Shown piece by piece: positions 15,552 through 23,808 of a stretch of DNA of 64,000 bases. The DNA is from Desmonostoc vinosum HA7617-LM4 (lineage in GTDB: Bacteria; Cyanobacteriota; Cyanobacteriia; Cyanobacteriales; Nostocaceae), in contig JAHHHC010000001.1 in NCBI GenBank assembly GCA_019359515.1, forward strand, positions 1 to 64,000, in the 5' to 3' direction. The notes under the pieces were generated by a model. The model had not been told where the DNA came from. It saw only the letters and a program-made list of their open reading frames with translations, and did not search any database. Made by a program: the position numbers and the translations under genes. Within the stretch, counting starts at the first letter, position 1, and each line of letters starts with the position of its first letter.

Positions 15552-18446
15552 TTACTGCGGTCTCAAATCGTTGGATAATTCTACAATTCCTCTAGTTCCA
15601 TCAATCCGGACTCGCTGCCCATCTTGCAAAAGCCATGTAGCACCGTGTACATCCATGACTGCGGGAATCCCGTACTCACGGGCGACGATCGCACCATGAG
15701 AAAGTCTGCCTCCAGCTTCGGCAATCAAGCCTCCAGCTTTGACTAAAAAAGGTGCCCAACCAGAATCTGTATAAGGCACTACCAAAATTGTGTCTCGGTC
15801 AATCTCTGGGATTACTTGTAAATTTCGCAACACCTTAATCCGCCCTTCAGCTTGTCCGTGACTAGCTCCAATACCTTGTAAGATTTGGTCAGAATATATG
15901 GCGGAGGGGGCTAGAGGGTGAGGTGGTGTGTTGCCGTAAACTAACAGAGGTACTTGGGGTATCTGGCTATCTTGGGCAAATTGCGATCGCCTAAATTCTA
16001 TCGCTTCACTTAAACTAGCAATCAATCTCGCATCTGAACCTGCTACTAAACGCCGTACTTCATCGAACTCCAGAAAAAAGATATCTCCAGATTGTTTGAG
16101 TAAGCCAGATTTTAACCAAGTCTTTTCTAAAGCAACAAAACTCCAGCGTAGTTCAGCTAATAGTCGTGAATAAACTTCGGTAACTCGCCCTTTGAGATCC
16201 ACGCGCTTTTGCACAGGGCCACGCTGACGCTTATCGGCAATTATTTGATTAATTAAATCTTTAGAACCCGTTTGCAATTCATTTCCCTGCATCATCATGA
16301 CAAACATCTGCTTGATGGGCTGGGGATTCTCTCGCCAAGTGGGCACAGAAATATCGGTTCCCACTTCGCTTAAATAACCGTAATCCTGAAGCAATTCGTC
16401 AAATTCATAGACAATCTTTTCTCCCTCTGGAGTTTGCTTTAACTGTTCAAATACGCTTTCTGGATTAATCTCAGGTAATAACTGTTTGGCGTCTGCGGCT
16501 AAAGCACTTAGCGATCGCAATGCCCCCACCTCTGGTGCAACACTGTGATCAATCTGTCCATCCTTCACCCGAAAAATCGCCTGTCGCAAGGCTGCACTCA
16601 AGGGGGCAAAAATGCTGTAATATGTGGCTCGCCGCAGCAACTCTAAAATAGTGTCGATTCTCACTAATAGCTTGGCTAGTTCTAGATAATCTACAACTTC
16701 TTCGGCTAACTGCGACAACCCAGGAATAAATCGCTTTTGATAATCCTGCTTAAAATCTTTTTCTAAACGTAATTCCCGCCTCAGTAACTTTGTCAGTCCT
16801 GGTAAATTCTCCCAGGTTGACTTTAAGGACGGTTTGCTCATTTTTGCACCTCTAGTCAGAAACTCCAGACTTTCCGGTGGCAAGCCCATCCTTAAAAAAA
16901 TCTCTCCTAAGAGGGATGCATTAAAGTATGCTTTTGAGTAATGCAGTGTGGCAGTTTCCGTAAAATCTAAGCCAAGGGTGCGATCGCCTAAAACTATAGT
17001 AAAAATTTCTCCCCAAACTCCACAGGTTAAAGGACGATTAATCGACCAAGTTAAAGGATGAATTACACCGGGAATGACTTCTGCGGCAATTTTACGTGTC
17101 CAAATTGGTAGTAAGGTGGTGATGGGTCGAGCCTGCAACACCCAGAGTGTTTGACCGTCGTAACTCCACTCGATATCTTGGGGTATGCCGTGGTAACGTT
17201 TTTCCAGACGGCGGGCTAGATATGCGACTTGCTTGATTAGTGCTTGTGGGACTCGTCCTTCACCTTCTAATTGCACAGAAGAGAAATTTTCAGTCTCGAC
17301 TACAAAAGCGCGATATTGTTCTGGTGTCACTTTGCCAGAAACGACTTGCGACGCACTACCCGGTAAGGCTTCAATCACCACAGCATCACCTTGCTGGGTA
17401 ATCGGATCGCGGCTAAAAGCCACACCTGAAAATACACCTTGAACTTGTTGTTGAATCAACACCGCCATAGCTGCATCATTGGAACCGCGATCGCGTCGAT
17501 ATTGCACAGCAGACGGATGATTGTAAGAAGCTTGCACTTGGGCGATCGCGGTTTGTAAACCCTGTTGGCTGGTAACATTTAAAACTGTTTCATATTGCCC
17601 AGCGGCAGAAGCTTGTTCCGAGTCTTCGCCAATAGCAGAGGAACGTACCACCAAGGGAGACAATTCAGAAGGCTGAAGAATTTCAATCAACAGTTCGGGA
17701 GGATCAACAGGGCTAAGTACCCATCCCTTCGGCACTGAGTAGCCCCAGCGCTTAATTTGAGATAATGTGGCTGCCTTTTCGCCAACTACGGCAGCATCCA
17801 ACTCATCATCTAGAGAAAGAATTGGGCGATCGCCACGCAATACTTCCATCATCGCTTGTGAATCTGTTTGTGCTTCTTGGGCTGGGAGGTTCATGTCATC
17901 AGGAATTCTCGTGTAAATCCAGCATAGTAACCCAGCTAGGACAATAGCAGCTATCATCCTGGGGATGTCCCCTATGTGCAAAAATGTGACTAACAGGGGA
18001 AATAAAGCCAACACTCCAAATTTTACTACCTGTCTTGAACGTAGGAGTGTAAAGCTAATTGCTGCAAAAAAAAATACAAATCCTGCTACTAATGGATCGT
18101 GTATTAAAAATCCCCAAACCACATTTGTTGTACCTGCACCCCTGCCTAGCCAATATCTACCTATCACTAAGGCAATTAAAGCAATCAATTCCCAAGGCGA
18201 TTCCTCACCAAAGAAAGCACGTGCAATTAAAACTGCTGCGATTCCCTTAAAAGCTTCTGACAATACAGCCAGAACCCCCACCAGTGTACCACCGTGGTAA
18301 AAAGCAGCTGAAACACTAATATTACCTGTACCAATTTTTGATAACTGCGTCTGCTTCAGGGCGCGGGTAATCCAAGCAATCAGCGGCAATCCGCCCAAAA
18401 GGGGGCAGAAAATTACAATAACTAGGATACCCCAAAGTTCAATCAT
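15552..18446 (-). CDS. PlsY-like membrane domain fused to PEP-synthase-like dikinase
   Basis: Residues 1-180 contain five to six membrane helices and resemble the acyltransferase PlsY. SKIGTGNISVSAAF corresponds to the family's KxGSGNIGATN, but the GGKGVAT motif is replaced (GRGAGTTN), so acyltransferase activity is doubtful. Residues about 210-455 form the ATP-grasp domain of PEP synthase or pyruvate phosphate dikinase (PLVVRSSAIGEDSEQASAAG; WVLQARPIT). After a middle region of about 400 residues comes the swivelling phosphohistidine domain, GGRLSHGAIVAREYGIPAV, with His917. The PEP-binding TIM barrel of true PEP synthase is absent, so the layout resembles rifampicin phosphotransferase. The substrate is unknown; membrane tethering is expected. 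At 964 residues it is much longer than PlsY alone. Confidence 0.85.
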   Translation of the reverse strand: MIELWGILVIVIFCPLLGGLPLIAWITRALKQTQLSKIGTGNISVSAAFYHGGTLVGVLAVLSEAFKGIAAVLIARAFFGEESPWELIALIALVIGRYWLGRGAGTTNVVWGFLIHDPLVAGFVFFFAAISFTLLRSRQVVKFGVLALFPLLVTFLHIGDIPRMIAAIVLAGLLCWIYTRIPDDMNLPAQEAQTDSQAMMEVLRGDRPILSLDDELDAAVVGEKAATLSQIKRWGYSVPKGWVLSPVDPPELLIEILQPSELSPLVVRSSAIGEDSEQASAAGQYETVLNVTSQQGLQTAIAQVQASYNHPSAVQYRRDRGSNDAAMAVLIQQQVQGVFSGVAFSRDPITQQGDAVVIEALPGSASQVVSGKVTPEQYRAFVVETENFSSVQLEGEGRVPQALIKQVAYLARRLEKRYHGIPQDIEWSYDGQTLWVLQARPITTLLPIWTRKIAAEVIPGVIHPLTWSINRPLTCGVWGEIFTIVLGDRTLGLDFTETATLHYSKAYFNASLLGEIFLRMGLPPESLEFLTRGAKMSKPSLKSTWENLPGLTKLLRRELRLEKDFKQDYQKRFIPGLSQLAEEVVDYLELAKLLVRIDTILELLRRATYYSIFAPLSAALRQAIFRVKDGQIDHSVAPEVGALRSLSALAADAKQLLPEINPESVFEQLKQTPEGEKIVYEFDELLQDYGYLSEVGTDISVPTWRENPQPIKQMFVMMMQGNELQTGSKDLINQIIADKRQRGPVQKRVDLKGRVTEVYSRLLAELRWSFVALEKTWLKSGLLKQSGDIFFLEFDEVRRLVAGSDARLIASLSEAIEFRRSQFAQDSQIPQVPLLVYGNTPPHPLAPSAIYSDQILQGIGASHGQAEGRIKVLRNLQVIPEIDRDTILVVPYTDSGWAPFLVKAGGLIAEAGGRLSHGAIVAREYGIPAVMDVHGATWLLQDGQRVRIDGTRGIVELSNDLRPQ

Positions 18447-18869
18447 CGTGGATTTTGGATTTTACGAAAAGTTTTAGGAAGTAACCACTGCGTTGTATAG
18501 GCAAGGCGTTGCAGCAACTGCCATCGGTTTTCCCGATTTGTAGCAAGTGGCGTTAGTTTTCCTCCCTAGTAAACTTTTCAAGACGGATTGAAATCTGTCA
18601 TCTAAAATCTGAAATCTTAAATTTAAAATTTTCTTAAAGTTTTTAATAATCATTAAGTGCTTTTACGAAAGGCAATAAAGGTTTAAAGCCTTACCCGCAA
18701 GTAGTGCCAAATAAGCTTTGTTTTCCAAGGTAGGTAGAAACCCCACCTATGAGTGGGTGGCTTATTTTTTCTGTTCCCTGTTACCTGTTCCCTTTCATTA
18801 CTTGCTTAGTGGACACTAACAAAAGCGGAAACCGCTATTGCCAGTGTCCTGTAAAGCTACGTAATGATT
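18447..18869. other. Gap upstream of the dikinase fusion gene
   Basis: No gene is seen. The left part should contain the promoter of the leftward fusion gene. A hairpin CCCACCTATGAGTGGG followed by TTATTTTTT lies near 18744-18771 and looks like a plus-strand terminator, although no plus-strand gene precedes it; it may be repeat-borne. Confidence 0.45.
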
Positions 18870-19085
18870 TTAGTTTATCGCATAGGCAGCTTGCAGTGCC
18901 CACAGGATAAGAGCAGCAATTGACCCCAAAAGCAACACAGTAGAAATAGTGACTACTCTTGGCGAATCTGCATCCTTAAATTTCATAATTCCACGATTTA
19001 GGTCGGACATTGCTTTATAATCCTCCTTTGTTACGGCATGAAGCATTTGTCCGTTTCGATTGTAGTCCTTATATTTGTAGATCAC
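18870..19085 (-). CDS. Small single-pass membrane protein, unknown
   Basis: The 71-residue product has a polar N-terminal half (YKYKDYNRNGQMLHAVTKED) and one strong C-terminal membrane helix (VVTISTVLLLGSIAALILWA, about residues 45-66). The size and layout are like small thylakoid or photosystem-associated cyanobacterial proteins, but no family is recognised. It stands alone between two repeat-rich gaps. Confidence 0.55.
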   Translation of the reverse strand: MIYKYKDYNRNGQMLHAVTKEDYKAMSDLNRGIMKFKDADSPRVVTISTVLLLGSIAALILWALQAAYAIN

Positions 19086-19449
19086 GTTAAATTTCCAATA
19101 CTATTTTGTTTAAGCTTCATAATTTTTCCAACGCCAATATTACTTACTTCTTAAGATAGATTCATTGTATTTATACATGGGTAAAGGAGTAGGGGAGATG
19201 TAGTTCTGCTTCTGGTGTCAAAGACGCTACGCGTAGCTTGCTTCCCCATAGGGGTACGCGGTAGTTGAATCTCGACTTCGCTCGATTACCGCGTAGCCGA
19301 AACGGTAGTTGAGCGTAGCCGAAACTCACCAACCGAGAAATGAGGGAGTAATTTTCTTTACGTCCCCGCGTCCCCGCGTCTTTGCGTCCCCGTGTCCCCG
19401 TGTCCCCGTGTCCTCTTCTTCCCCATTCCCTACAAAAAGGTGTTCACAA
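19086..19449. other. Gap with palindromic filler upstream of the SGNH hydrolase
   Basis: Positions 19220-19320 hold repeated motifs (GCGTAGC, GGTAGTTGA) with local inverted symmetry. Positions 19360-19415 hold CGTCCCCGCGTCCCC-type repeats. The open frame from 19309 into the hydrolase gene encodes only repeat-derived peptide before Met at 19450. Confidence 0.5.
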
Positions 19450-20400
19450 ATGAAAATGATCCTAATTTTAATTTTGGTAACGATCGCAGGATTGTTGGCA
19501 GCAATAGAAATAGCATTGCGATCGCTATTTGGTTTTGGTAATCCTCTAATTTACATTGGTGATGAGCAAATTGGCTATTTGTTAGCACCTAACCAACGTA
19601 CCCGGCGCTTTGGGAATCGTATTGAGATTAATGAATACTCTATGCGCAGTGCATCGATTCCAAAGGTATCAGCACCCTCGACGCTACGAGTATTGCTTTT
19701 GGGGGATTCCATCGCTAATGGTGGCTGGTGGACAGATCAAGATCACACGATATCTAGCTTGTTAATGCGTTCTCTGGCGTCAGTCACTGCTGAGAATTAC
19801 CAACAAGTAGAAGTACTAAACGCTTCCGCCAACTCTTGGGGGCCAAGAAATGAGTTGGCCTATCTGCAGAAATTCGGCAACTTTAACGCTCAAGCGGTGG
19901 TATTACTAATTAATACTGATGATTTGTTTGCTACTGTTCCCACTTCTTTACCCGTGGGACGTGATCGCAACTATCCAGAGCGTAAACCTGCATTGGCATT
20001 ATTGGAAGTATGGCAACGTTATCTTCTCAAACAAAAGCCAATTCCCGAAATGAAAGCAGTCCATGAAGAAGCAGGCGATCGCGTTGGTGTTAATCTAGAA
20101 GCAATCGGTAAAATTCAAGCCCTAACTCGTGAAAATCACTGCCAATTTCTATTAATTATGACTCCCTTGTTACGAGAAATTGGTCAACCAGGCCCACGCG
20201 ATTACGAAATTCAAGCACGCCAACGACTCAGTTCTTTTGTACAAGCACAGCAAATTACTTATATAGATTTTCTGCCAATATTCAATTCGACCCCAAACCC
20301 ACAAACTTTTTACCACGATCACATTCACTTAAACTTGCAAGGCAATCAAGTTGTTGGTGAAATTGTGAAGCGATCGCTCTTGCAACTATGGGAAAATTAA
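19450..20400 (+). CDS. SGNH/GDSL-type hydrolase, membrane-anchored
   Basis: The 316-residue protein starts with an N-terminal membrane helix or uncleaved signal (MKMILILILVTIAGLLAAIE). The SGNH block I is LLLGDSIANGG with the nucleophile Ser, the block III Asn is in NASANSWGPRNELA, and block V is YHDHIHLNLQG with the Asp and His. Such enzymes are esterases or O-acyl hydrolases acting on polysaccharides or lipids outside the membrane. The start at 19450 is chosen because the upstream frame is repeat-derived. The start follows an AAGGTG ribosome site. Confidence 0.82.
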   Translation: MKMILILILVTIAGLLAAIEIALRSLFGFGNPLIYIGDEQIGYLLAPNQRTRRFGNRIEINEYSMRSASIPKVSAPSTLRVLLLGDSIANGGWWTDQDHTISSLLMRSLASVTAENYQQVEVLNASANSWGPRNELAYLQKFGNFNAQAVVLLINTDDLFATVPTSLPVGRDRNYPERKPALALLEVWQRYLLKQKPIPEMKAVHEEAGDRVGVNLEAIGKIQALTRENHCQFLLIMTPLLREIGQPGPRDYEIQARQRLSSFVQAQQITYIDFLPIFNSTPNPQTFYHDHIHLNLQGNQVVGEIVKRSLLQLWEN

Positions 20401-20402
20401 AT

Positions 20403-20572
20403 AATTCGTAATGACGCGACGCTCCTGTGTCGCTAACGCTGACGCTCGTACCTCGCTACCGCTGACGCTCGAGGACTCGCTACCGCTTCGCTAACGCTAA
20501 CGCTATCGAGGACTCGCTCTAAGCGAAGCTATGCCGCAGGCTTTACGCTGCGAAGCGCGTAATTCGTAATTC
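20403..20572 (+). repeat. Dispersed GC-rich element, copy 2 (plus orientation)
   Basis: The copy begins AATTCGTAATGACGCGACGC and ends GCGCGTAATTCGTAATTC. It shares the TCGCTCTAAGCGAAGC...GGCTTTACGC core with 51614-51775 and, inverted, with 15268-15545. It leads directly into the 80-bp structured repeat. Confidence 0.8.
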
Positions 20573-20652
20573 AGTTTTGTAATGGGGATTTGACCTCAAC
20601 ACAAAACTTGCCGGTTATAGAACCGGGGGACTTAAACCCACGGAACTTGTTA
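20573..20652. repeat. 80-bp structured repeat, copy 2
   Basis: It is identical to 3905-3984 except for two bases. One change (C to T) turns a G-C pair of the first hairpin into G-T; the other lies in the loop of the second hairpin. The predicted fold is therefore kept. Confidence 0.75.
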
Positions 20653-20679
20653 ATAACTTGGTGAACAGCGCGATCGCTT

Positions 20680-20978
20680 TTATCCTAATGTCAACACTCC
20701 TGTAGGAAAATCAGCTACTAAGCTAAAAAACATCTAAATTACATAATCAAATTAAATAAAACTCTTGTGGGGTGGGCATCTTGCCCGCCCTAATTATGCA
20801 AGTTATATGTGGAACAGCTTAGACGCCGAGTTTGTAGCCAAGGTAATCCCAGGATAATTTCTGTGACGTACCCGACTCTGATGCTTACGCATACAGCGCG
20901 GGATGAATTTTTGGTTAAGCTAAATTCAGAACCTGCGATCGCTTCTACAGTAAACTCATCAAACTCGCCTTGGATCAT
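20680..20978 (-). pseudogene. Retroviral-type aspartyl protease-like gene, disrupted by a MITE
   Basis: The frame starts MIQGEFDEF and contains LGLPWLQTRRL, typical of the small cyanobacterial aspartyl-protease-like proteins that follow a partner gene of the type found at 20975. The Asp-Thr-Gly active-site region is missing, so the coding part is already shortened. After CGT-CTA the 101-bp MITE interrupts the gene and supplies a premature stop. Beyond the MITE the frame continues as VADFPTGVLTLG and ends at TAA 20680-20682. Removing one TA plus the element rejoins RRL and VADFPTG in frame. Confidence 0.7.
20719..20821. mobile_element. 101-bp MITE with TA target duplication, copy 1
   Basis: This block is identical over all 103 bases to 46309-46411. 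It is bounded by TA on both sides, and its ends carry AGCT with a further imperfect inverted match (AGCTNNNNNACAT). An internal hairpin GGGCA-TCT-TGCCC is present. TA duplication is typical of IS630/Tc1-mariner-driven elements, but no transposase is in the window. Confidence 0.85.
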
Positions 20979-21292
20979 ATCCGACCACAAACTCCAGTTT
21001 CATTGAGTTTGAAAGTAAAAAATCGTCCCTGTGGGTGTTTTTCATGTGCTTTTTGGGCTGCTACTAAACTATCTGGATCGATGAAGTAGTCGCCGCTATT
21101 TGGTTCAATGACAATAAACCAGTTATAGTGCTTCTCTATTAACTCTGGGCGAAGTCTGTCAAAAATTGGGCGACAACGTTGCTGAAAGGCTTCTAGTTCG
21201 GCTTGGCGTTTAGCTTGTTCCTCTGGAGAGATTGTACGCTCTGAAAATAGTCTTCCCCGACGGGATTGGCGATGAGAATTTAGTTGTGTCAT
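20975..21292 (-). CDS. Conserved hypothetical protein, partner of the disrupted protease-like gene
   Basis: The 105-residue protein has a charged, helical N-terminal half (SPEEQAKRQAELEAFQQRC) and a C-terminal half containing NWFIVIEPNSGDYFIDPD and GRFFTFKLNETG. Its 3' end overlaps the start of the aspartyl-protease-like frame by four bases, so the two form a two-gene unit. In other cyanobacteria this arrangement recurs (recalled, not searched). Its function is unknown. Confidence 0.7.
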   Translation of the reverse strand: MTQLNSHRQSRRGRLFSERTISPEEQAKRQAELEAFQQRCRPIFDRLRPELIEKHYNWFIVIEPNSGDYFIDPDSLVAAQKAHEKHPQGRFFTFKLNETGVCGRI

Positions 21293-21427
21293 AGCTGAGT
21301 TTTTTGAGATTTTCTTTTAAATATATCATAAATCTGCTAATGATTTGTAGAGCTATTATAGAAAGCCATCGCTCTAATTTATTGCAGGCGATCGCTTGAT
21401 TTTATGACTTTAGAAATATCAAATATA

Positions 21428-21958
21428 TTAAGTATTCACTGTAGTTAAGTGCTTGGTAATTAAATTGACTGGCCCAGAACAATAAACGCATAATTCATTG
21501 GCAATCTCAACAGCTTCTTTAGGATTTTTATCCAAATACATTGCTGTTAAAGCAAAGTGCTGACCTGCTCCAATAGCACTAAATTCATTAATTTTTTCTA
21601 CTAAATAACTGTTACTAATCCGAAAAATCTCTCCCTCCAAACCAATTAAATAACTATTTTTTCTGCCAAAATTATCATCTTTTTTCTTTGCCCAACCATA
21701 AAACTCAACAACAAAATCTAGAACTGCTTCAACTGTAGGTGCAGATGGCTTATGATTTCTTGCAAATATTTGCATAAAACTCAACTCCATCACATAACCC
21801 ACACTACCGATAATCATGTCATTTACTTCAAACAACTTACCTTGCTCATCTCCAGTGACGCGAGAGTTTTCTGTCAAATAGCCACTAACTCTAATACTAT
21901 CGGCGGCAAACTCTAATTTATCAGAATATTTTTTAGCTGCAACAACGCTCATAATCAT
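21428..21958 (-). CDS. Proteasome/HslV-like Ntn hydrolase family protein
   Basis: The N-terminus SVVAAKKYSDKLEFAADS aligns with the first strands of proteasome beta and HslV subunits (TTIVAVKY..GVVLAADS). Counting back from the conserved Asp17, Ser4 of the frame falls exactly at the Thr1 nucleophile position, directly after a Met. The C-terminal half (SAIGAGQHFALTAMYLDKNP, then EAVEIANELC) matches the Ntn GxG-helix region. At 176 residues the size fits HslV. No HslU ATPase or accessory gene is adjacent. Whether Ser acts as nucleophile after Met removal is inferred. The role is unknown. Confidence 0.65.
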   Translation of the reverse strand: MIMSVVAAKKYSDKLEFAADSIRVSGYLTENSRVTGDEQGKLFEVNDMIIGSVGYVMELSFMQIFARNHKPSAPTVEAVLDFVVEFYGWAKKKDDNFGRKNSYLIGLEGEIFRISNSYLVEKINEFSAIGAGQHFALTAMYLDKNPKEAVEIANELCVYCSGPVNLITKHLTTVNT

Positions 21959-22336
21959 TAAAGTTACAAAATGTCACATACATTTTAACTACTTTTTAGC
22001 GATCTGCTTAATAAAGCCTATTTTTTCTTAATTAATCTGGATTTTTCAGATGGGTTAATCTTCTCAGCCAAAAAGTTATAGGGAAAAGTACTCTCCAAAA
22101 GTGTAGATAGTCAACAACCAGCACTTATCTTTATTCATAACTGCAACAATAGACTACTAGAAGTATATTTACGTTAAGTAAATGTTCAAAATGCGAAAAC
22201 TTCTAGCAAAATAAGATTACAAGTTTTAGCTAAGCTTACTGTTGCTAGCAACTCAATAAATTGTCTTTGGTGTGGTTTGGGTAGTGTGTGACTCACAACT
22301 AGACTTGCTTACCTATGGACATTGTGAGGTGAGAAT
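21959..22336. other. AT-rich promoter gap between divergent genes
   Basis: This 378-bp AT-rich gap lies between the leftward Ntn hydrolase gene and the rightward pentapeptide gene. It should hold both promoters. No repeat and no extra gene is seen. A GAGGTGAGAAT ribosome site precedes the gene at 22337. Confidence 0.45.
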
Positions 22337-22882
22337 ATGGACGCTAACAGACTCCTGAATTTATATGCATCAGGAGAACGGAGTTTTAATAGAGCAAATC
22401 TGCATCAAGTAGACCTGAGTGAAGCTGATTTGAGGGGTGCAAATTTAGCTGAAGCTGACCTGAGTGGAGCTGATCTCAGTCAAGCTAACTTGAGTGGATG
22501 TAACCTCAGTCGAGCTAATCTGACTGATGCAGAATTAAGTAGAGCCAACTTGAGTGGCGCCAACTTGAGTGAAGTCAATTTGATAGGTGCAGACCTAATT
22601 AAAGTCAACTTAGAAGGAACTAACCTGAGTCGTGCAGATTTGCGGAGTGCAAATTTAGTTCAAGCTAATCTGCTGGGTGCAAATCTCAGTGAAGCAGAAA
22701 TGAGCGGAGCAGATTTAACTGAAGCTAATCTGAGAAAAGCAAATTTGATTGGCAGCAATATCAATGAAGCAGAGCTAAATGGTGTAGATTTAGCAGAAGC
22801 AATCATCACTGAACAAGAAGTAATCGGAGGAGTTTTACATATAGGTTCGTCCCACAAATGGATAACTTGGGCTGGTAGTTAA
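22337..22882 (+). CDS. Pentapeptide-repeat protein
   Basis: Residues 18-155 are almost wholly A(D/N)LxX pentapeptide repeats (LSEADLRGANLAEADLSGAD and so on), about 27 in number, which fold as a right-handed four-sided beta-helix. There is no signal peptide, so it is probably cytosolic. The C-terminal 25 residues (EVIGGVLHIGSSHKWITWAG) leave the repeat pattern. Some such proteins bind DNA gyrase by mimicking DNA, but most in cyanobacteria have no known role. A strong ribosome site supports the start, and a strong terminator follows. Confidence 0.93.
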   Translation: MDANRLLNLYASGERSFNRANLHQVDLSEADLRGANLAEADLSGADLSQANLSGCNLSRANLTDAELSRANLSGANLSEVNLIGADLIKVNLEGTNLSRADLRSANLVQANLLGANLSEAEMSGADLTEANLRKANLIGSNINEAELNGVDLAEAIITEQEVIGGVLHIGSSHKWITWAGS

Positions 22883-22924
22883 TGATGTTCTCAAATAGTG
22901 GTTCTCCTGTGAATCGAACACAAG

Positions 22925-22957
22925 AAGGGGCACAACAGAACAGTTGTTGTGCCCCTT
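22925..22957 (+). terminator. Strong hairpin after the pentapeptide gene
   Basis: The arms AAGGGGCACAACA and TTGTTGTGCCCCTT flank a short loop (GAACAG); about 13 pairs form. It lies 43 bases after the stop codon. A long T-run is missing (TTAACTTTG), so efficiency is uncertain. Confidence 0.65.
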
Positions 22958-22990
22958 AACTTTGAAGAAACATTGCTGAGTAAGGAGTGA

Positions 22991-23131
22991 AAAATAAACA
23001 TACTCTTGCAAAACTACTCGATACGAGAGTACACAGGAGGTTTACCGCCACAAAAGCTAAAACAAGTAGTTGATTATATCCAAAACAACAGCTATAAGAC
23101 TTTTTCAGCAAGCCCTAACCATGGTTCATAG
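22991..23131 (+). pseudogene. AraC-family regulator fragment
   Basis: Between stops at 22988 and 23129 the frame reads INILLQNYSIREYTGGLPPQ, followed by KLKQVVDYIQNN. This is the linker and first helix of the AraC DNA-binding domain in cyanobacterial regulators (typical form: GGLPxxKLxxVxDYIxxxL). The helix-turn-helix motifs are absent, and the tail SYKTFSASPNHGS is unrelated. It is a short decayed remnant without a start codon. Confidence 0.6.
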
Positions 23132-23152
23132 GGCGTTGCTTGCCAATAATTT

Positions 23153-23512
23153 TTAGTAAACCAAAGGTGTTATACCACGCATTTGACGTAAAGAATTTAT
23201 ACAAGCAGCACAGTCGCAGCCAAACAAAGTAATTGCCATATCGCTTTCTTCGTCATTGAACTCTAGCATGGGAGCATCTTCTTGAGAGAACTCAACTTCG
23301 CGCTGATAGGTAGGAATTTGAGCTAATACTGAAGCTCTAGCACAAACTAGGCCCACTTTATGTTTATTGCGGATGCAGGATAAGCGGTCTTCTGTGGTTG
23401 TAGCTTCTTTTTGTGGCTCTATAGCTTGTGCTTGATTGAGCATCACTCCCATAGACAAAAGAGAGCTAAGCAGTACAGGGCTAGAAAGCAAACTAAATAT
23501 AAATTTATTCAT
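23153..23512 (-). CDS. Small exported protein with conserved Cys residues
   Basis: The 119-residue protein has a clear signal peptide (FIFSLLSSPVLLSSLLSMGV, cleavage likely after AQA near residue 30). The mature part holds six cysteines: SCIRNKHKVGLVC in the N-half, and FGCDCAACINSLRQMRG near the end. The Cys-rich tail could bind a metal or form disulfides in the periplasm. No family is recognised. It is monocistronic. Confidence 0.65.
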   Translation of the reverse strand: MNKFIFSLLSSPVLLSSLLSMGVMLNQAQAIEPQKEATTTEDRLSCIRNKHKVGLVCARASVLAQIPTYQREVEFSQEDAPMLEFNDEESDMAITLFGCDCAACINSLRQMRGITPLVY

Positions 23513-23808
23513 GTGTTTCCTTGAAAAACTATCTTGGATGCCCAGATTCCCCGATTAAATATTACAGTTCATGTAATGTCTATCAGGAATAATAACCTGT
23601 TGTCTGTTAATGTGCATTAAGCGTGCAGCATATTTCTGCTCAATAAAGCTAGGAATCAGGATATACAAGACTCCTGAATCAGGAATTTTGTTTCAATATG
23701 CGGTTGCAGGCAAACAATGTCACTCAATGAGGGTCTATTGAGCTTGGGTCATGCGACAGTAGGCAATTCACAGCGGATAGCTTCTTCGATTATGAGGCGA
23801 TCGCCTCC

